Positions 7,468-15,053 of a stretch of DNA of 17,705 nt are shown here, piece by piece. Source of the DNA: an uncultured Megasphaera sp. (GTDB lineage: Bacteria > Bacillota > Negativicutes > Veillonellales > Megasphaeraceae); assembly GCF_958350005.1 (NCBI RefSeq), contig NZ_CATWFF010000026.1, forward strand, positions 1-17,705, given 5' to 3'. A program made the position numbers and the translations under genes. The notes beneath the pieces are model-generated. The model was not told where the DNA came from. It searched no databases and saw nothing but the letters and a program-made list of their open reading frames with translations. The stretch's first letter is position 1. Each line of letters begins with the position of its first letter.

Positions 7468-9618
7468 ATGTTGGAAGTAATTAAACGCAATGGCCAGCGC
7501 GTGCCCTTTGACCGGGATAAAATTACGGCGGCTATTGAAAAAGCGATGAATAGCAGCAGTGGCATTTATGAAGAAGGACAAGCTGCGACAATTGCCGGAG
7601 AAATCGAAGAATATGCTTCGAACATGCACAAGGATATGACGATTTACGCCATTGAAGATCAGGTATATTACCGGCTGCTGAAGTACAATAATCCTGCTAC
7701 GGCCAGAGCCTACGAAAATTACAAGGCCATTCAGGCTTTCAAGCGGCAGACCAATACGACCGATACAGATGTGTTCGGCTTGCTGAATAATACGAATCTC
7801 GACGTTCTCGATGAAAATTCCAATAAAAACGGCCATGTCGTATCGACGCAGCGGGATCTGATTGCCGGCGAAGTATCCAAGGATATTGCCCGCCGCAAAC
7901 TGATTCCGGCCGATATCGTCCAGGCCCATGACGGCGGTGCCATTCACTTTCATGATATGGATTATATCATTCAGCCCATGTTTAACTGCTGTCTTATCAA
8001 CCTGGAAGATATGCTGGCCAATGGGACCGTTATTAACGGCAAAAAAATCGACACGCCCAAGTCTTTTCAGGTAGCCTGCACGGTAACGACGCAGATTATT
8101 GCCCAGGTTGCCAGCGGCCAGTACGGCGGCCAGTCCATTAACGGCATCGACCGGATTCTGGCTCCTTACGTCCGCAAGTCCTTCAAAAAATACATGGCTG
8201 CTGTCGTAGAAGAACAGCGCGAAGTATACGGTATTGAACCGGATATGGAAAAGGCCGAGGAAATTGCCTGGAAGCGGACGAAAAAAGAAATTAAAGACGG
8301 CATCCAGACGATTCAATATCAGATTAATACGCTTATGACGACGAACGGCCAGGCTCCGTTTGTAACGCTGTTCATGTATTTCAAGCCGGACTATGAATAC
8401 GCCAGAGAAGCGGCTCTGATCGACGAAGAACTGCTTCGCCAGCGCATTCAGGGTATCAAGAATGAAGCCAATGTGTACGTAACGCCGGCCTTTCCCAAAC
8501 TGATTTACGTGCTGGATGAACATAATGTTCACGAAGACAGCCCCTATTTTTACCTGACCCGGCTGGCTGCGGAATGTACGGCCAAGCGCATGTATCCCGA
8601 TTATATTTCGGCAAAGAAAATGCGCGAAGTCTATGAAGGCAACGTGTTCAGTCCCATGGGCTGCCGTTCTTTCCTGAGCCCCTGGAAAGATGAAAATGGA
8701 GAATATAAGTTTGACGGCCGCTTCAATATGGGTGTCGTTTCCATCAACTTGCCGCAGATCGGCATTCTTGCCGACGGCGATGAAGAAAAATTCTTCCAGA
8801 TCCTCGACAAGCGCCTGGAATTGTGCAAAAAAGCGCTGCTCCTGCGCGTTGATCTGCTCAAGCGCATTACGTCGGACGTATCGCCTGTACACTGGCAGTA
8901 CGGTGCCATTGCCCGCCTGAAGCCCGGTGAATCTATTGAAAAGTTCATTTACGGCGGATATGCGACGTTGTCTCTGGGATACATCGGCATGTATGAAGCG
9001 ACACTGCTGACCAAGCACTGCTCCCATACGGCGCCGGAAGGGAAAGCCTTTGCTCTCCGCATTATGGACGACTTCAATGCCCATATTCAGAAATGGAAAA
9101 AAGAAACGAACATTGGCTTTGCCCTGTACGGTACGCCGGCTGAAAACCTGACCAACCGGTTCTGCAAAATCGACAAGGCTCGCTTTGGCATCATCAAAGA
9201 TGTGACTGATAAGGGGTATTATACCAACAGCTATCACGTAGACGTGCGCGAATCGATCAATGTGTTCGACAAGTTTTCCTTTGAAGCGGAATTTGAAGAC
9301 AAGTCGACAGGCGGCTGCATCAGCTATGCCGAAATTCCCAACATGAGCCACAATATACCGGCTGTCCTGACCATGGTTCAGTACATTTACGATAAGATTA
9401 CGTATGCCGAATTCAATACCAAGCTGGATTATTGTCACGAATGCGGTTTTGATGGCGAAATTATTCTGAACGAGCACAACGAATGGGAATGCCCGCGGTG
9501 CCACAATACGGACAAGTCCAAGCTGACGGTTATTCGCCGGACCTGCGGCTACTTGGGCGAAAATTTCTGGAACGAAGGACGGACGCAGGAAATCAAGAAC
9601 CGCGTTCTTCATATCTAG
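7468..9618 (+). CDS. nrdD: Anaerobic (class III) ribonucleoside-triphosphate reductase
   Basis: This glycyl-radical enzyme reduces NTPs to dNTPs without oxygen. The 716-residue protein begins with an ATP-cone allosteric domain (about residues 1-92, starting EVIKRNGQRVPFDRDKI). The ten-stranded barrel follows, with a cysteine-rich active-site region (MFNCCLINLEDM). The C-terminal zinc site is CHEC (656-659) plus CPRC (675-678). The radical-bearing Gly694 sits in RRTCGYLG, 23 residues from the end. The ATG at 7468 is set by GGAGGT at 7455-7460; a GTG at 7453 in the same frame would overlap that ribosome site. nrdG follows after 13 bases. The presence of this class fits an anaerobic lifestyle. 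It is complete and shows no frameshift. Confidence 0.97.
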   Translation: MLEVIKRNGQRVPFDRDKITAAIEKAMNSSSGIYEEGQAATIAGEIEEYASNMHKDMTIYAIEDQVYYRLLKYNNPATARAYENYKAIQAFKRQTNTTDTDVFGLLNNTNLDVLDENSNKNGHVVSTQRDLIAGEVSKDIARRKLIPADIVQAHDGGAIHFHDMDYIIQPMFNCCLINLEDMLANGTVINGKKIDTPKSFQVACTVTTQIIAQVASGQYGGQSINGIDRILAPYVRKSFKKYMAAVVEEQREVYGIEPDMEKAEEIAWKRTKKEIKDGIQTIQYQINTLMTTNGQAPFVTLFMYFKPDYEYAREAALIDEELLRQRIQGIKNEANVYVTPAFPKLIYVLDEHNVHEDSPYFYLTRLAAECTAKRMYPDYISAKKMREVYEGNVFSPMGCRSFLSPWKDENGEYKFDGRFNMGVVSINLPQIGILADGDEEKFFQILDKRLELCKKALLLRVDLLKRITSDVSPVHWQYGAIARLKPGESIEKFIYGGYATLSLGYIGMYEATLLTKHCSHTAPEGKAFALRIMDDFNAHIQKWKKETNIGFALYGTPAENLTNRFCKIDKARFGIIKDVTDKGYYTNSYHVDVRESINVFDKFSFEAEFEDKSTGGCISYAEIPNMSHNIPAVLTMVQYIYDKITYAEFNTKLDYCHECGFDGEIILNEHNEWECPRCHNTDKSKLTVIRRTCGYLGENFWNEGRTQEIKNRVLHI

Positions 9619-9631
9619 GAGATGACAGACT

Positions 9632-10138
9632 ATGCGGTATGGACAAATCCGACAATATGATATAGCCAATGGCCCGGGCATTCGCGCCACCGTCTTTGTT
9701 ACCGGCTGTACGCGCCATTGCGTCAACTGTTTTAATCCGGAATATCAGGACTTTCAGGCCGGCCAGGAATGGACAGAAGCAGAAACGACGCAGCTTCTGT
9801 CTTACCTGCAGGCCCCTGTAAACGGCGGCCTGACATTTCTCGGCGGCGAACCGATGGAAAATGCAGCCGATCTGGCAAAACTGGCAGAAACGATAAAACA
9901 GGCAATGCCTCAGAAATCCATCTGGGTCTATTCCGGCTATTTGTATGAAGAAATCCTGGCCGATCCGGAGAAAGCAGCTCTTCTGCACTGGTGTGACGTC
10001 CTGGTCGACGGCCCCTTTGTAGATGCCCTGAAAGATCCGGGACTGTACTTCCGCGGCTCGTCGAATCAGCGGATTATCGACGTCGTAAAAAGCCGGGAAG
10101 CCGGCGAACCCGTACTGCTGTGGCCAGATGGCAGGTAA
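9632..10138 (+). CDS. nrdG: Anaerobic ribonucleotide reductase activating protein (radical SAM)
   Basis: This 168-residue radical-SAM activase generates the glycyl radical on NrdD. Its [4Fe-4S] cluster motif is CxxxCxxC at Cys26, Cys30 and Cys33 (GCTRHCVNCFN). The SAM-binding GGEP motif is intact in LTFLGGEPMENA, and the N-terminal NGPGIRATVFVTGC is typical of NrdG. The ATG follows AGGAGATGACAGACT, 13 bases after nrdD, so the two are co-transcribed. Length is normal for the family. No clear terminator follows; an AT-rich inverted repeat starts at the stop codon. Confidence 0.96.
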   Translation: MRYGQIRQYDIANGPGIRATVFVTGCTRHCVNCFNPEYQDFQAGQEWTEAETTQLLSYLQAPVNGGLTFLGGEPMENAADLAKLAETIKQAMPQKSIWVYSGYLYEEILADPEKAALLHWCDVLVDGPFVDALKDPGLYFRGSSNQRIIDVVKSREAGEPVLLWPDGR

Positions 10139-10159
10139 ATGCAATTTTTTCTTGCATTT
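10137..10159. repeat. Inverted repeat overlapping the rpmE -35 box
   Basis: AAATGCAA and TTGCATTT form a perfect 8-bp inverted repeat around a 7-base loop (TTTTTTC). The right arm contains the proposed -35 TTGCAT. The T run is in the loop rather than after the stem, so this is not a standard terminator. It could be an operator or a weak nrdG end structure. Confidence 0.35.
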
Positions 10160-10180
10160 CATTAGTTGCTGTGATATACT
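10152..10180 (+). promoter_or_regulatory. Promoter of the rpmE-DUF1385-prfA-prmC-tsaC block
   Basis: TTGCAT (10152-10157), a 17-base spacer and TATACT (10175-10180) give a good promoter. The predicted start near 10187 leaves a leader of about 43 bases before the rpmE GTG. It is the only clear promoter before the translation-gene block. Confidence 0.7.
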
Positions 10181-10229
10181 ATTTGAGCATAGGTTTTAGA
10201 TATGATAGAGGAAGAAAGAGGTGTGAATC

Positions 10230-10436
10230 GTGAAAGAAGGTATTCATCCGAAATACGGTACTGCCGTTGTAACGTGTGCATGCGGCAATACGTTTGAAAC
10301 CGGTTCTACAAAATCTGAACTGCGTGTTGAAATTTGCTCTAAATGCCATCCGTTCTTTACGGGTCAGCAGCGCGCTCAGCAGGCTCGTGGCCGTATCGAA
10401 CAGTTCAATAAACGTTATGGTAAAAAAGCTAAATAA
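10230..10436 (+). CDS. rpmE: 50S ribosomal protein L31 (zinc-binding type)
   Basis: This 68-residue large-subunit ribosomal protein forms part of the inter-subunit bridge. It begins MKEGIHPKYG and carries the zinc ligands CxC and CxxC (Cys16, Cys18, Cys36, Cys39), so it is the zinc-containing C+ form rather than the zinc-starvation replacement. The C-terminal tail is basic. The start is a GTG after AGAGGTG; it gives the exact family N-terminus. It is first in the block and is separated from the DUF1385 gene by a hairpin with a weak T tract. In many Firmicutes rpmE occupies this position before prfA. Confidence 0.97.
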   Translation: MKEGIHPKYGTAVVTCACGNTFETGSTKSELRVEICSKCHPFFTGQQRAQQARGRIEQFNKRYGKKAK

Positions 10437-10454
10437 GCAGCAGTACAACGTAGC

Positions 10455-10476
10455 AGCAGAGCAGAAATGCTCTGCT
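10455..10476 (+). terminator. Hairpin between rpmE and the DUF1385 gene (partial terminator)
   Basis: AGCAGAGCA and TGCTCTGCT form a perfect 9-bp stem closed by a GAAA tetraloop. The following bases are CTCTTTG, a weak U tract. It could reduce downstream transcription relative to rpmE or stabilise the rpmE mRNA end. No promoter can be recognised in the 40 bases before the next gene, so some read-through is expected. Confidence 0.5.
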
Positions 10477-10516
10477 CTCTTTGTATATGGGAACATGGAA
10501 CAGGAGGGATAGATCA

Positions 10517-11401
10517 TTGCGTAAGGGAAAGGTATATGTAGGCGGCCAGGCCGTCATTGAAGGCGTCATGATGCGCGGACCAGAATATATTGCGACGGCT
10601 GTTCGTACGCCGTCTGGAGATATTACAGTCAAAAAAGATCCGGTTCATTCCATTACGGAACGGTTTCCCCTGTTGAAGAAACCCTTTCTGCGCGGCACTG
10701 TCGCGCTGTGTGAATCGCTGGTATACGGTATGAAGAGCTTGTCCTATTCGGCACAGGCTGCCGGAGAGGAAGACGAACAGCTCACGGGCTGGCAAATGGC
10801 GCTGACCATGGCTTTTTCCATCGTCATGGCCATTGTGTTCTTTTTGCTCATTCCTACGTATGCCGTAAAGTTTATTCCCGGCATAGCCGATCATGCCTTC
10901 CAGATGAATATTATTGAAGGCATTCTGCGGCTGGCTATTTTTTTGTTATATATATGGGGCATTTCCCTGACGAAAGATATTCGGCGTGTTTTTGAATACC
11001 ATGGGGCCGAACACAAGACGATCTGGACCTATGAATCGGGTGAACCCCTGACCGTTGAAAATGTAAAGCGCCACAGCCGTCTCCATCCGCGGTGCGGCAC
11101 GAATTTTCTGCTCATCGTCATGGTCGTGTCCATTTTTGTATTTGCCTTTCTGGGATGGCCCAGTCTGATCGAACGGGTCCTGTCCCGTATTATTCTCATG
11201 CCCGTTGTTGCCGGCATCAGCTATGAAGTGATCCGCCTGGCCGGCCGGACCGATAACGCTGTTGTGCAGACCCTGATCAAGCCGGGCCTCTGGCTGCAGT
11301 ATCTGACGACCCGGGAACCCCATGCCGATCAGATCGAAGTAGCGATTAAAGCCCTGGAAGCGGCGAAACCTGCGGACGAACAAGAACATACAGAACCGTA
11401 A
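10517..11401 (+). CDS. DUF1385 (YqhQ-like) membrane protein of unknown function
   Basis: This 294-residue protein belongs to the DUF1385 family, recognised by the N-terminal GGQAVIEGVMMRGP. Hydrophobic segments lie at roughly 93-116, 132-150, 197-216 and 222-238, so it is probably an integral membrane protein. Between them is a conserved polar stretch, EYHGAEHKTI followed by HSRLHPRCGTNF, whose His, Glu and Cys residues could bind a metal; that is inference. No function is established that I can name. The start is the TTG at 10517, 7 bases after AGGAGGGA. It gives MRKGKVYVGGQ; earlier in-frame starts would overlap the ribosome site. It sits between rpmE and prfA, a conserved neighbourhood in Firmicutes. 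prfA starts 15 bases after the stop, which suggests co-expression with translation genes. Confidence 0.85.
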   Translation: MRKGKVYVGGQAVIEGVMMRGPEYIATAVRTPSGDITVKKDPVHSITERFPLLKKPFLRGTVALCESLVYGMKSLSYSAQAAGEEDEQLTGWQMALTMAFSIVMAIVFFLLIPTYAVKFIPGIADHAFQMNIIEGILRLAIFLLYIWGISLTKDIRRVFEYHGAEHKTIWTYESGEPLTVENVKRHSRLHPRCGTNFLLIVMVVSIFVFAFLGWPSLIERVLSRIILMPVVAGISYEVIRLAGRTDNAVVQTLIKPGLWLQYLTTREPHADQIEVAIKALEAAKPADEQEHTEP

Positions 11402-11416
11402 AGGAGAGATATAAGC

Positions 11417-12505
11417 GTGTTTATCGATAAAGTGCAGGCAGTAGAAAACAAGTTTATGGATTTGGAACAGCGCATCAGCGACCCTTCCGTCATTGCCCGT
11501 CAGGACGAATGGCAGAAACTGACGAAAGAACATGCATCACTGGCGCCGATTGTGGAAACATTCCGCAAATATAAGGATGTATCCAACACGATTGCCGGCG
11601 ATAAGGAACTGCTCAACGATCCGGACAGCGACGCCGACCTGATCGCCATGGCCAAGGAAGAGCTGGCAGAACTGTCGGACCAGCAGGCGTCTCTGGAAGA
11701 ACAGCTCCACGTTCTCATGCTGCCCAAAGACCCGCGGGATGATAAAAACGTCATCATGGAAATCCGTGCCGGCGCCGGCGGTGACGAAGCGGCCCTGTTT
11801 GCCGGCGATTTATTCCGCATGTATATGAAGTATATTGAAAAGCAGCCTGGCTGGAAGACGAGCATCATCAGTTCCAATGCGCCGGAACTGGGCGGGTTTA
11901 AGGAAGTTATTTTTTCCGTAGAAGGGTCCGGTGTATTTGGCAAGCTTAAATATGAATCAGGCGTACATCGCGTACAGCGCGTGCCTGTTACGGAAGCCGG
12001 CGGCCGTATCCACACATCGACAGCGACAGTAGCCGTTCTTCCGGAAGCAGAAGATGTGGAAGTCAATCTGAATATGGACGACGTACGGGTCGATTATTTC
12101 CGTGCCTCCGGCGCCGGCGGTCAGCACGTCAACAAGACGAGCTCCGCTGTCCGCATGACTCACATCCCGACGGGCATGGTCGTCGAATGTCAGGATGAAC
12201 GGTCACAGCTGGAAAACCGGGCCAAAGCCATGCGCGTCCTCAAAGCCCGCCTCCTCGATCAGGCGCAGCAGGAAGCCGATGCCGAGCTGACAGAAGCACG
12301 GCGCAGCCAGGTCGGCACAGGCGATCGGAGTGAACGAATCCGCACGTATAACTTCCCGCAGGGCCGCGTTACAGACCACCGGGTTAACCTGACGCTGTAT
12401 AAGCTGGAAAATATACTGAACGGCGATATTGATGAATTTATTCAGGCCCTGGCTGAAGCACGCCGGGCGGAACTGATGAAAGAAGAAGAAAATCAGCATG
12501 AATAA
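11417..12505 (+). CDS. prfA: Peptide chain release factor 1
   Basis: This factor recognises UAA and UAG and triggers peptide release on the ribosome. The 362-residue protein has the stop-codon-reading P-x-T tripeptide as Pro190-Val191-Thr192 (RVPVTEAGGRIHTS), which marks RF1 rather than RF2 (SPF). The catalytic GGQ is at 234-236 in ASGAGGQHVNKT. The N-terminal helical domain occupies about residues 1-110. The start is a GTG after AAGGAGAGATATAAGC; the hydrophobic MFIDKVQAVE N-terminus fits the family. Its last 8 bases overlap prmC, whose product methylates this GGQ glutamine. Genuine RF2 has a programmed frameshift, and none is seen here. Confidence 0.97.
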   Translation: MFIDKVQAVENKFMDLEQRISDPSVIARQDEWQKLTKEHASLAPIVETFRKYKDVSNTIAGDKELLNDPDSDADLIAMAKEELAELSDQQASLEEQLHVLMLPKDPRDDKNVIMEIRAGAGGDEAALFAGDLFRMYMKYIEKQPGWKTSIISSNAPELGGFKEVIFSVEGSGVFGKLKYESGVHRVQRVPVTEAGGRIHTSTATVAVLPEAEDVEVNLNMDDVRVDYFRASGAGGQHVNKTSSAVRMTHIPTGMVVECQDERSQLENRAKAMRVLKARLLDQAQQEADAELTEARRSQVGTGDRSERIRTYNFPQGRVTDHRVNLTLYKLENILNGDIDEFIQALAEARRAELMKEEENQHE

Positions 12506-13367
12506 GCTCTGGACCATAGGTGCTCTGCTGCAGTGGACACAGCAGTATTTTGCGCAGAAGGGAATCGATTCGCCCCGGCTGGATGCGGAAATACTGCTGG
12601 CTCATGTGCTGCATAAAGAGCGGATTTACCTGTATGCCCATTATGATGAACCCATGAATGCCGATGAGCTGGCGGCCTATCGGGAACTGGTAAAAAAGCG
12701 GGCATCCCGGTGGTCCGTTGCCCATATTCTGGGAGTAAAGCCCTTTATGGGACTGGACTTTCACGTGTCTGGCGATGTCCTCATTCCCCGGCCGGAAACG
12801 GAAACCCTTGTGGAAACCGTACTGGAACGGATTCCCAAGGATGCGGCTCCGGCTATTTTGGATATCGGCACTGGCAGCGGTGCCATTATTCTCAGTCTGC
12901 TTCAGTATTTGCCCAATGCCGTAGGAATGGGCGTTGATATATCGCCGCAGGCCCTGGAAATAGCCGGAAAAAACGGGGCAGCCCTGCAGCTGGATAGGCG
13001 CGTAACCTGGAAACAAAGCAATATATGCAGTGCTCTGGAAGACCGGCAATTTGACTGGATTGTATCCAATCCGCCTTATCTGACGCAGGATGATATGAAC
13101 CATCTTCAGCCGGAAGTAGCGCATGATCCGGCGCAGGCCCTGTTTGGCGGCACAGACGGACTGGATATATACCGGCGCATTGCCGCAGAAAGTCCGGCGC
13201 ATCTTTGCGATGACGGCTGTTGTGCTGTCGAAATCGGCGCCGGTCAGGAAGACGATGTCGTCCGGATTTTCACTGCTGACGGTATGTACCATCATGAACG
13301 GACCGTATGTGATTACGGCGGCATTGCGCGGGTTCTCGTATTTCGACGGAAAGAGAAGAGTAAATGA
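12498..13367 (+). CDS. prmC: Peptide chain release factor N5-glutamine methyltransferase
   Basis: This SAM-dependent enzyme methylates the GGQ glutamine of release factors. The 289-residue protein has an N-terminal helical substrate-binding domain (about 1-80), an IPRPETE segment (97-103), SAM-binding motif I DIGTGSG (122-128) and the catalytic NPPY (191-194), the hallmark of amide-nitrogen methylation. The ATG lies inside the end of prfA (8-base overlap), with AAAGAAGAAG upstream as a weak ribosome site, so translational coupling to prfA is likely. The gene overlaps the next start by four bases (ATGA). Length and order match the standard prfA-prmC pair. Confidence 0.96.
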   Translation: MNKLWTIGALLQWTQQYFAQKGIDSPRLDAEILLAHVLHKERIYLYAHYDEPMNADELAAYRELVKKRASRWSVAHILGVKPFMGLDFHVSGDVLIPRPETETLVETVLERIPKDAAPAILDIGTGSGAIILSLLQYLPNAVGMGVDISPQALEIAGKNGAALQLDRRVTWKQSNICSALEDRQFDWIVSNPPYLTQDDMNHLQPEVAHDPAQALFGGTDGLDIYRRIAAESPAHLCDDGCCAVEIGAGQEDDVVRIFTADGMYHHERTVCDYGGIARVLVFRRKEKSK

Positions 13368-14413
13368 AACAGACAAAACTTGTACGAATTACCGATATAA
13401 AACGGGATGCAGCGCTGTTGGAAGAAGCGGGACAGATCATCCGGGACGGCGGCCTCGTCGTATTTCCGACGGAAACGGTATACGGCATTGGCGCCAATGG
13501 TCTCGATGCTGATGCGTGCCGCAGCATTTATACTGCCAAAGGGCGCCCCAGTGATAATCCCCTGATTCTGACCGTTCCCGGGAGAGACGCTGTCCGGCAG
13601 GCGGCTGCTTCTGTTTCACCAACAGCAGAGTTGCTGATGAAGACATTCTGGCCCGGTCCGCTGACAATTATTTTTCCGCGCCAGCCTCAGGTGCCTGACG
13701 CTGCGACAGGCGGACTGGATACGGTGGCCCTGCGGTGTCCCGATCACGCCGTATGCCGCGCCTTTTTAAAGGCTGCCGGCGTGCCCGTTGCCGGACCGAG
13801 TGCTAATCTTTCGACCCGGCCCAGCCCGACGACAGCTGAAGAAGTCATGCACGATATGGATGGACGGGTTGACATGGTCATTGACGGCGGTCCCTGCAAG
13901 ATCGGCGTTGAATCGACCATTGTCGAATGTAACGATCACGGCGGCGTCACGATCCTCCGGCCAGGCGGCGTAACGGCGGAAATGCTGCACACTGTCGTGC
14001 CCTATGTACGGATGGATACCCATCTGGTAACAGGCCAGGGGACACCCAAAGCACCGGGCATGAAATACCGCCATTATGCGCCGGCAGCCCCTATGATTGT
14101 TGCTGTCGGCTCTGTAGAAGCTGTAATGGCAGAGCTGAAGCAGCTGTACGAAGAAGCGCGGCGCGACGGCAAAACCGTCGGATTTCTGGTCAGTCAGGAA
14201 GTCGGTGCCTGCCTTCCAGATGCGCACCGGTATGTATGGGGACATCATGGCGATGCCGAAGCACTGGCCCGTCAGTTATACACCGGTCTTCTGTCCTTTG
14301 ACACAGACAAGGTCGATCTTATCCTGGCTGAAGGAATCGACAGCGAAGGGCTGGGAGCAGCGGTAATGAACCGCATGAAAAAATCAGCCGGCGGAAATGT
14401 GCGGTTTGTGTAA
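13364..14413 (+). CDS. tsaC: L-threonylcarbamoyladenylate synthase, Sua5/YwlC type
   Basis: This enzyme makes threonylcarbamoyl-AMP from threonine, bicarbonate and ATP, the first step of the universal t6A37 tRNA modification. The 349-residue protein is the long Sua5 form. Its YrdC-like domain (about 10-205) has VVFPTETVYGIGANG, the KGRPSDNPL motif (59-67) and PSANLSTRPSPT. A linker (GMKYRHYAP) leads to a C-terminal Sua5 domain (about 235-349). The short TsaC form lacks that second domain. The start ATG overlaps the prmC stop (ATGA), implying coupling. In many Firmicutes a low-molecular-weight phosphatase gene (ywlE) follows; here rpiB comes next after 100 bases with its own promoter-like sequence. 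tcdA, which acts later in the same modification, is in a separate operon. Confidence 0.94.
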   Translation: MKQTKLVRITDIKRDAALLEEAGQIIRDGGLVVFPTETVYGIGANGLDADACRSIYTAKGRPSDNPLILTVPGRDAVRQAAASVSPTAELLMKTFWPGPLTIIFPRQPQVPDAATGGLDTVALRCPDHAVCRAFLKAAGVPVAGPSANLSTRPSPTTAEEVMHDMDGRVDMVIDGGPCKIGVESTIVECNDHGGVTILRPGGVTAEMLHTVVPYVRMDTHLVTGQGTPKAPGMKYRHYAPAAPMIVAVGSVEAVMAELKQLYEEARRDGKTVGFLVSQEVGACLPDAHRYVWGHHGDAEALARQLYTGLLSFDTDKVDLILAEGIDSEGLGAAVMNRMKKSAGGNVRFV

Positions 14414-14463
14414 TACCGACATATTCTTGCGTAGTTACCCTTTCTATTTTTGGCATGGCAGCG

Positions 14464-14482
14464 TATAATATAATGTATTATA
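14464..14482 (+). promoter_or_regulatory. -10 region of the rpiB promoter with an overlapping palindrome
   Basis: Two overlapping TATAAT hexamers (14464-14469 and 14469-14474) lie about 40 bases before the rpiB start. The best spaced -35 (TTTCTA, 14441-14446) is poor, so the promoter may be weak or activator-dependent. TATAAT-GT-ATTATA (14469-14482) is a perfect inverted repeat. It resembles a PerR box in half-site but has a 2-base centre instead of 1, so no regulator is assigned. Confidence 0.45.
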
Positions 14483-14513
14483 GTAGTATGCTGTGCAGAG
14501 GAGGATATGACAG

Positions 14514-14954
14514 ATGAAACTGGTACTTGGTGCAGATCACGGTGGATTTGACCTGAAAGAAAATATCAAAGAATATTTAAAGGAACAGAACATTGCTTTT
14601 ACCGATTACGGAACCCTTACGGGCGAACGGTGTGATTATCCGGATATTGCCAAAAAGGTAGCTGAAGCTGTAGCAGACGGCACCTTTGACCGGGGCATCC
14701 TGATTTGCGGCACCGGCATTGGCATCGGCATTGCTGCCAATAAGGTCAAAGGGATTCGCGCAGCCCTGTGCAACGATATGTACTGTGCAGAATATTGCCG
14801 CCGCCATAATGACGCCAATATTTTGACTATGGGCGGCCGTGTTATCGGACCGGGCGTGGCCAGAGAAATTGTCCGCATCTTTTTATCGACTGGCTTCGAC
14901 GGCGGCCGTCATGCCGAACGAGTCGCCAAAATTACGGCTATGGACAATCGCTGA
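14514..14954 (+). CDS. rpiB: Ribose-5-phosphate isomerase B
   Basis: This enzyme interconverts ribose 5-phosphate and ribulose 5-phosphate in the pentose phosphate pathway. The 146-residue protein is a full-length RpiB/LacAB fold. It starts MKLVLGADHGGFDLKE (Asp8, His9), has the catalytic cysteine Cys65 in ILICGTGIGIGIAANK, the NDMYCAEYCRRHNDAN segment with His98, and GGRVIGPGVA near residue 110-120. The ATG is preceded by GAGGAGGATATGACAG. RpiB rather than LacA/LacB is favoured by the isolated context without other tagatose or galactose genes. A very strong bidirectional terminator follows, and the next gene is convergent. Confidence 0.94.
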   Translation: MKLVLGADHGGFDLKENIKEYLKEQNIAFTDYGTLTGERCDYPDIAKKVAEAVADGTFDRGILICGTGIGIGIAANKVKGIRAALCNDMYCAEYCRRHNDANILTMGGRVIGPGVAREIVRIFLSTGFDGGRHAERVAKITAMDNR

Positions 14955-14990
14955 GAAACCGGGCAGGGTAGCCATTGTATAGAGAAACAC

Positions 14991-15041
14991 AAAAAAGCAG
15001 GCAGGAAGAAATGTCATCCATTTCTTCCTGCCTGCTTTTTG
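14991..15041. terminator. Bidirectional Rho-independent terminator between rpiB and metA
   Basis: A perfect 22-bp inverted repeat (14992-15013 with 15019-15040) encloses a 5-base loop TCATC. A-tracts at the left and T-tracts at the right give a proper U tail in both directions, serving rpiB on the plus strand and metA on the minus strand. It ends 13 bases from the metA stop codon. Confidence 0.93.
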
Positions 15042-15053
15042 TGTGGGCCTGGG

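Noticed and set aside
7444..9726. A 760-codon open frame on the minus strand covering all of nrdD
   Set aside because: It is the antisense image of a codon-biased, clearly recognised gene. The translation resembles no family, and nrdD has all its catalytic motifs.
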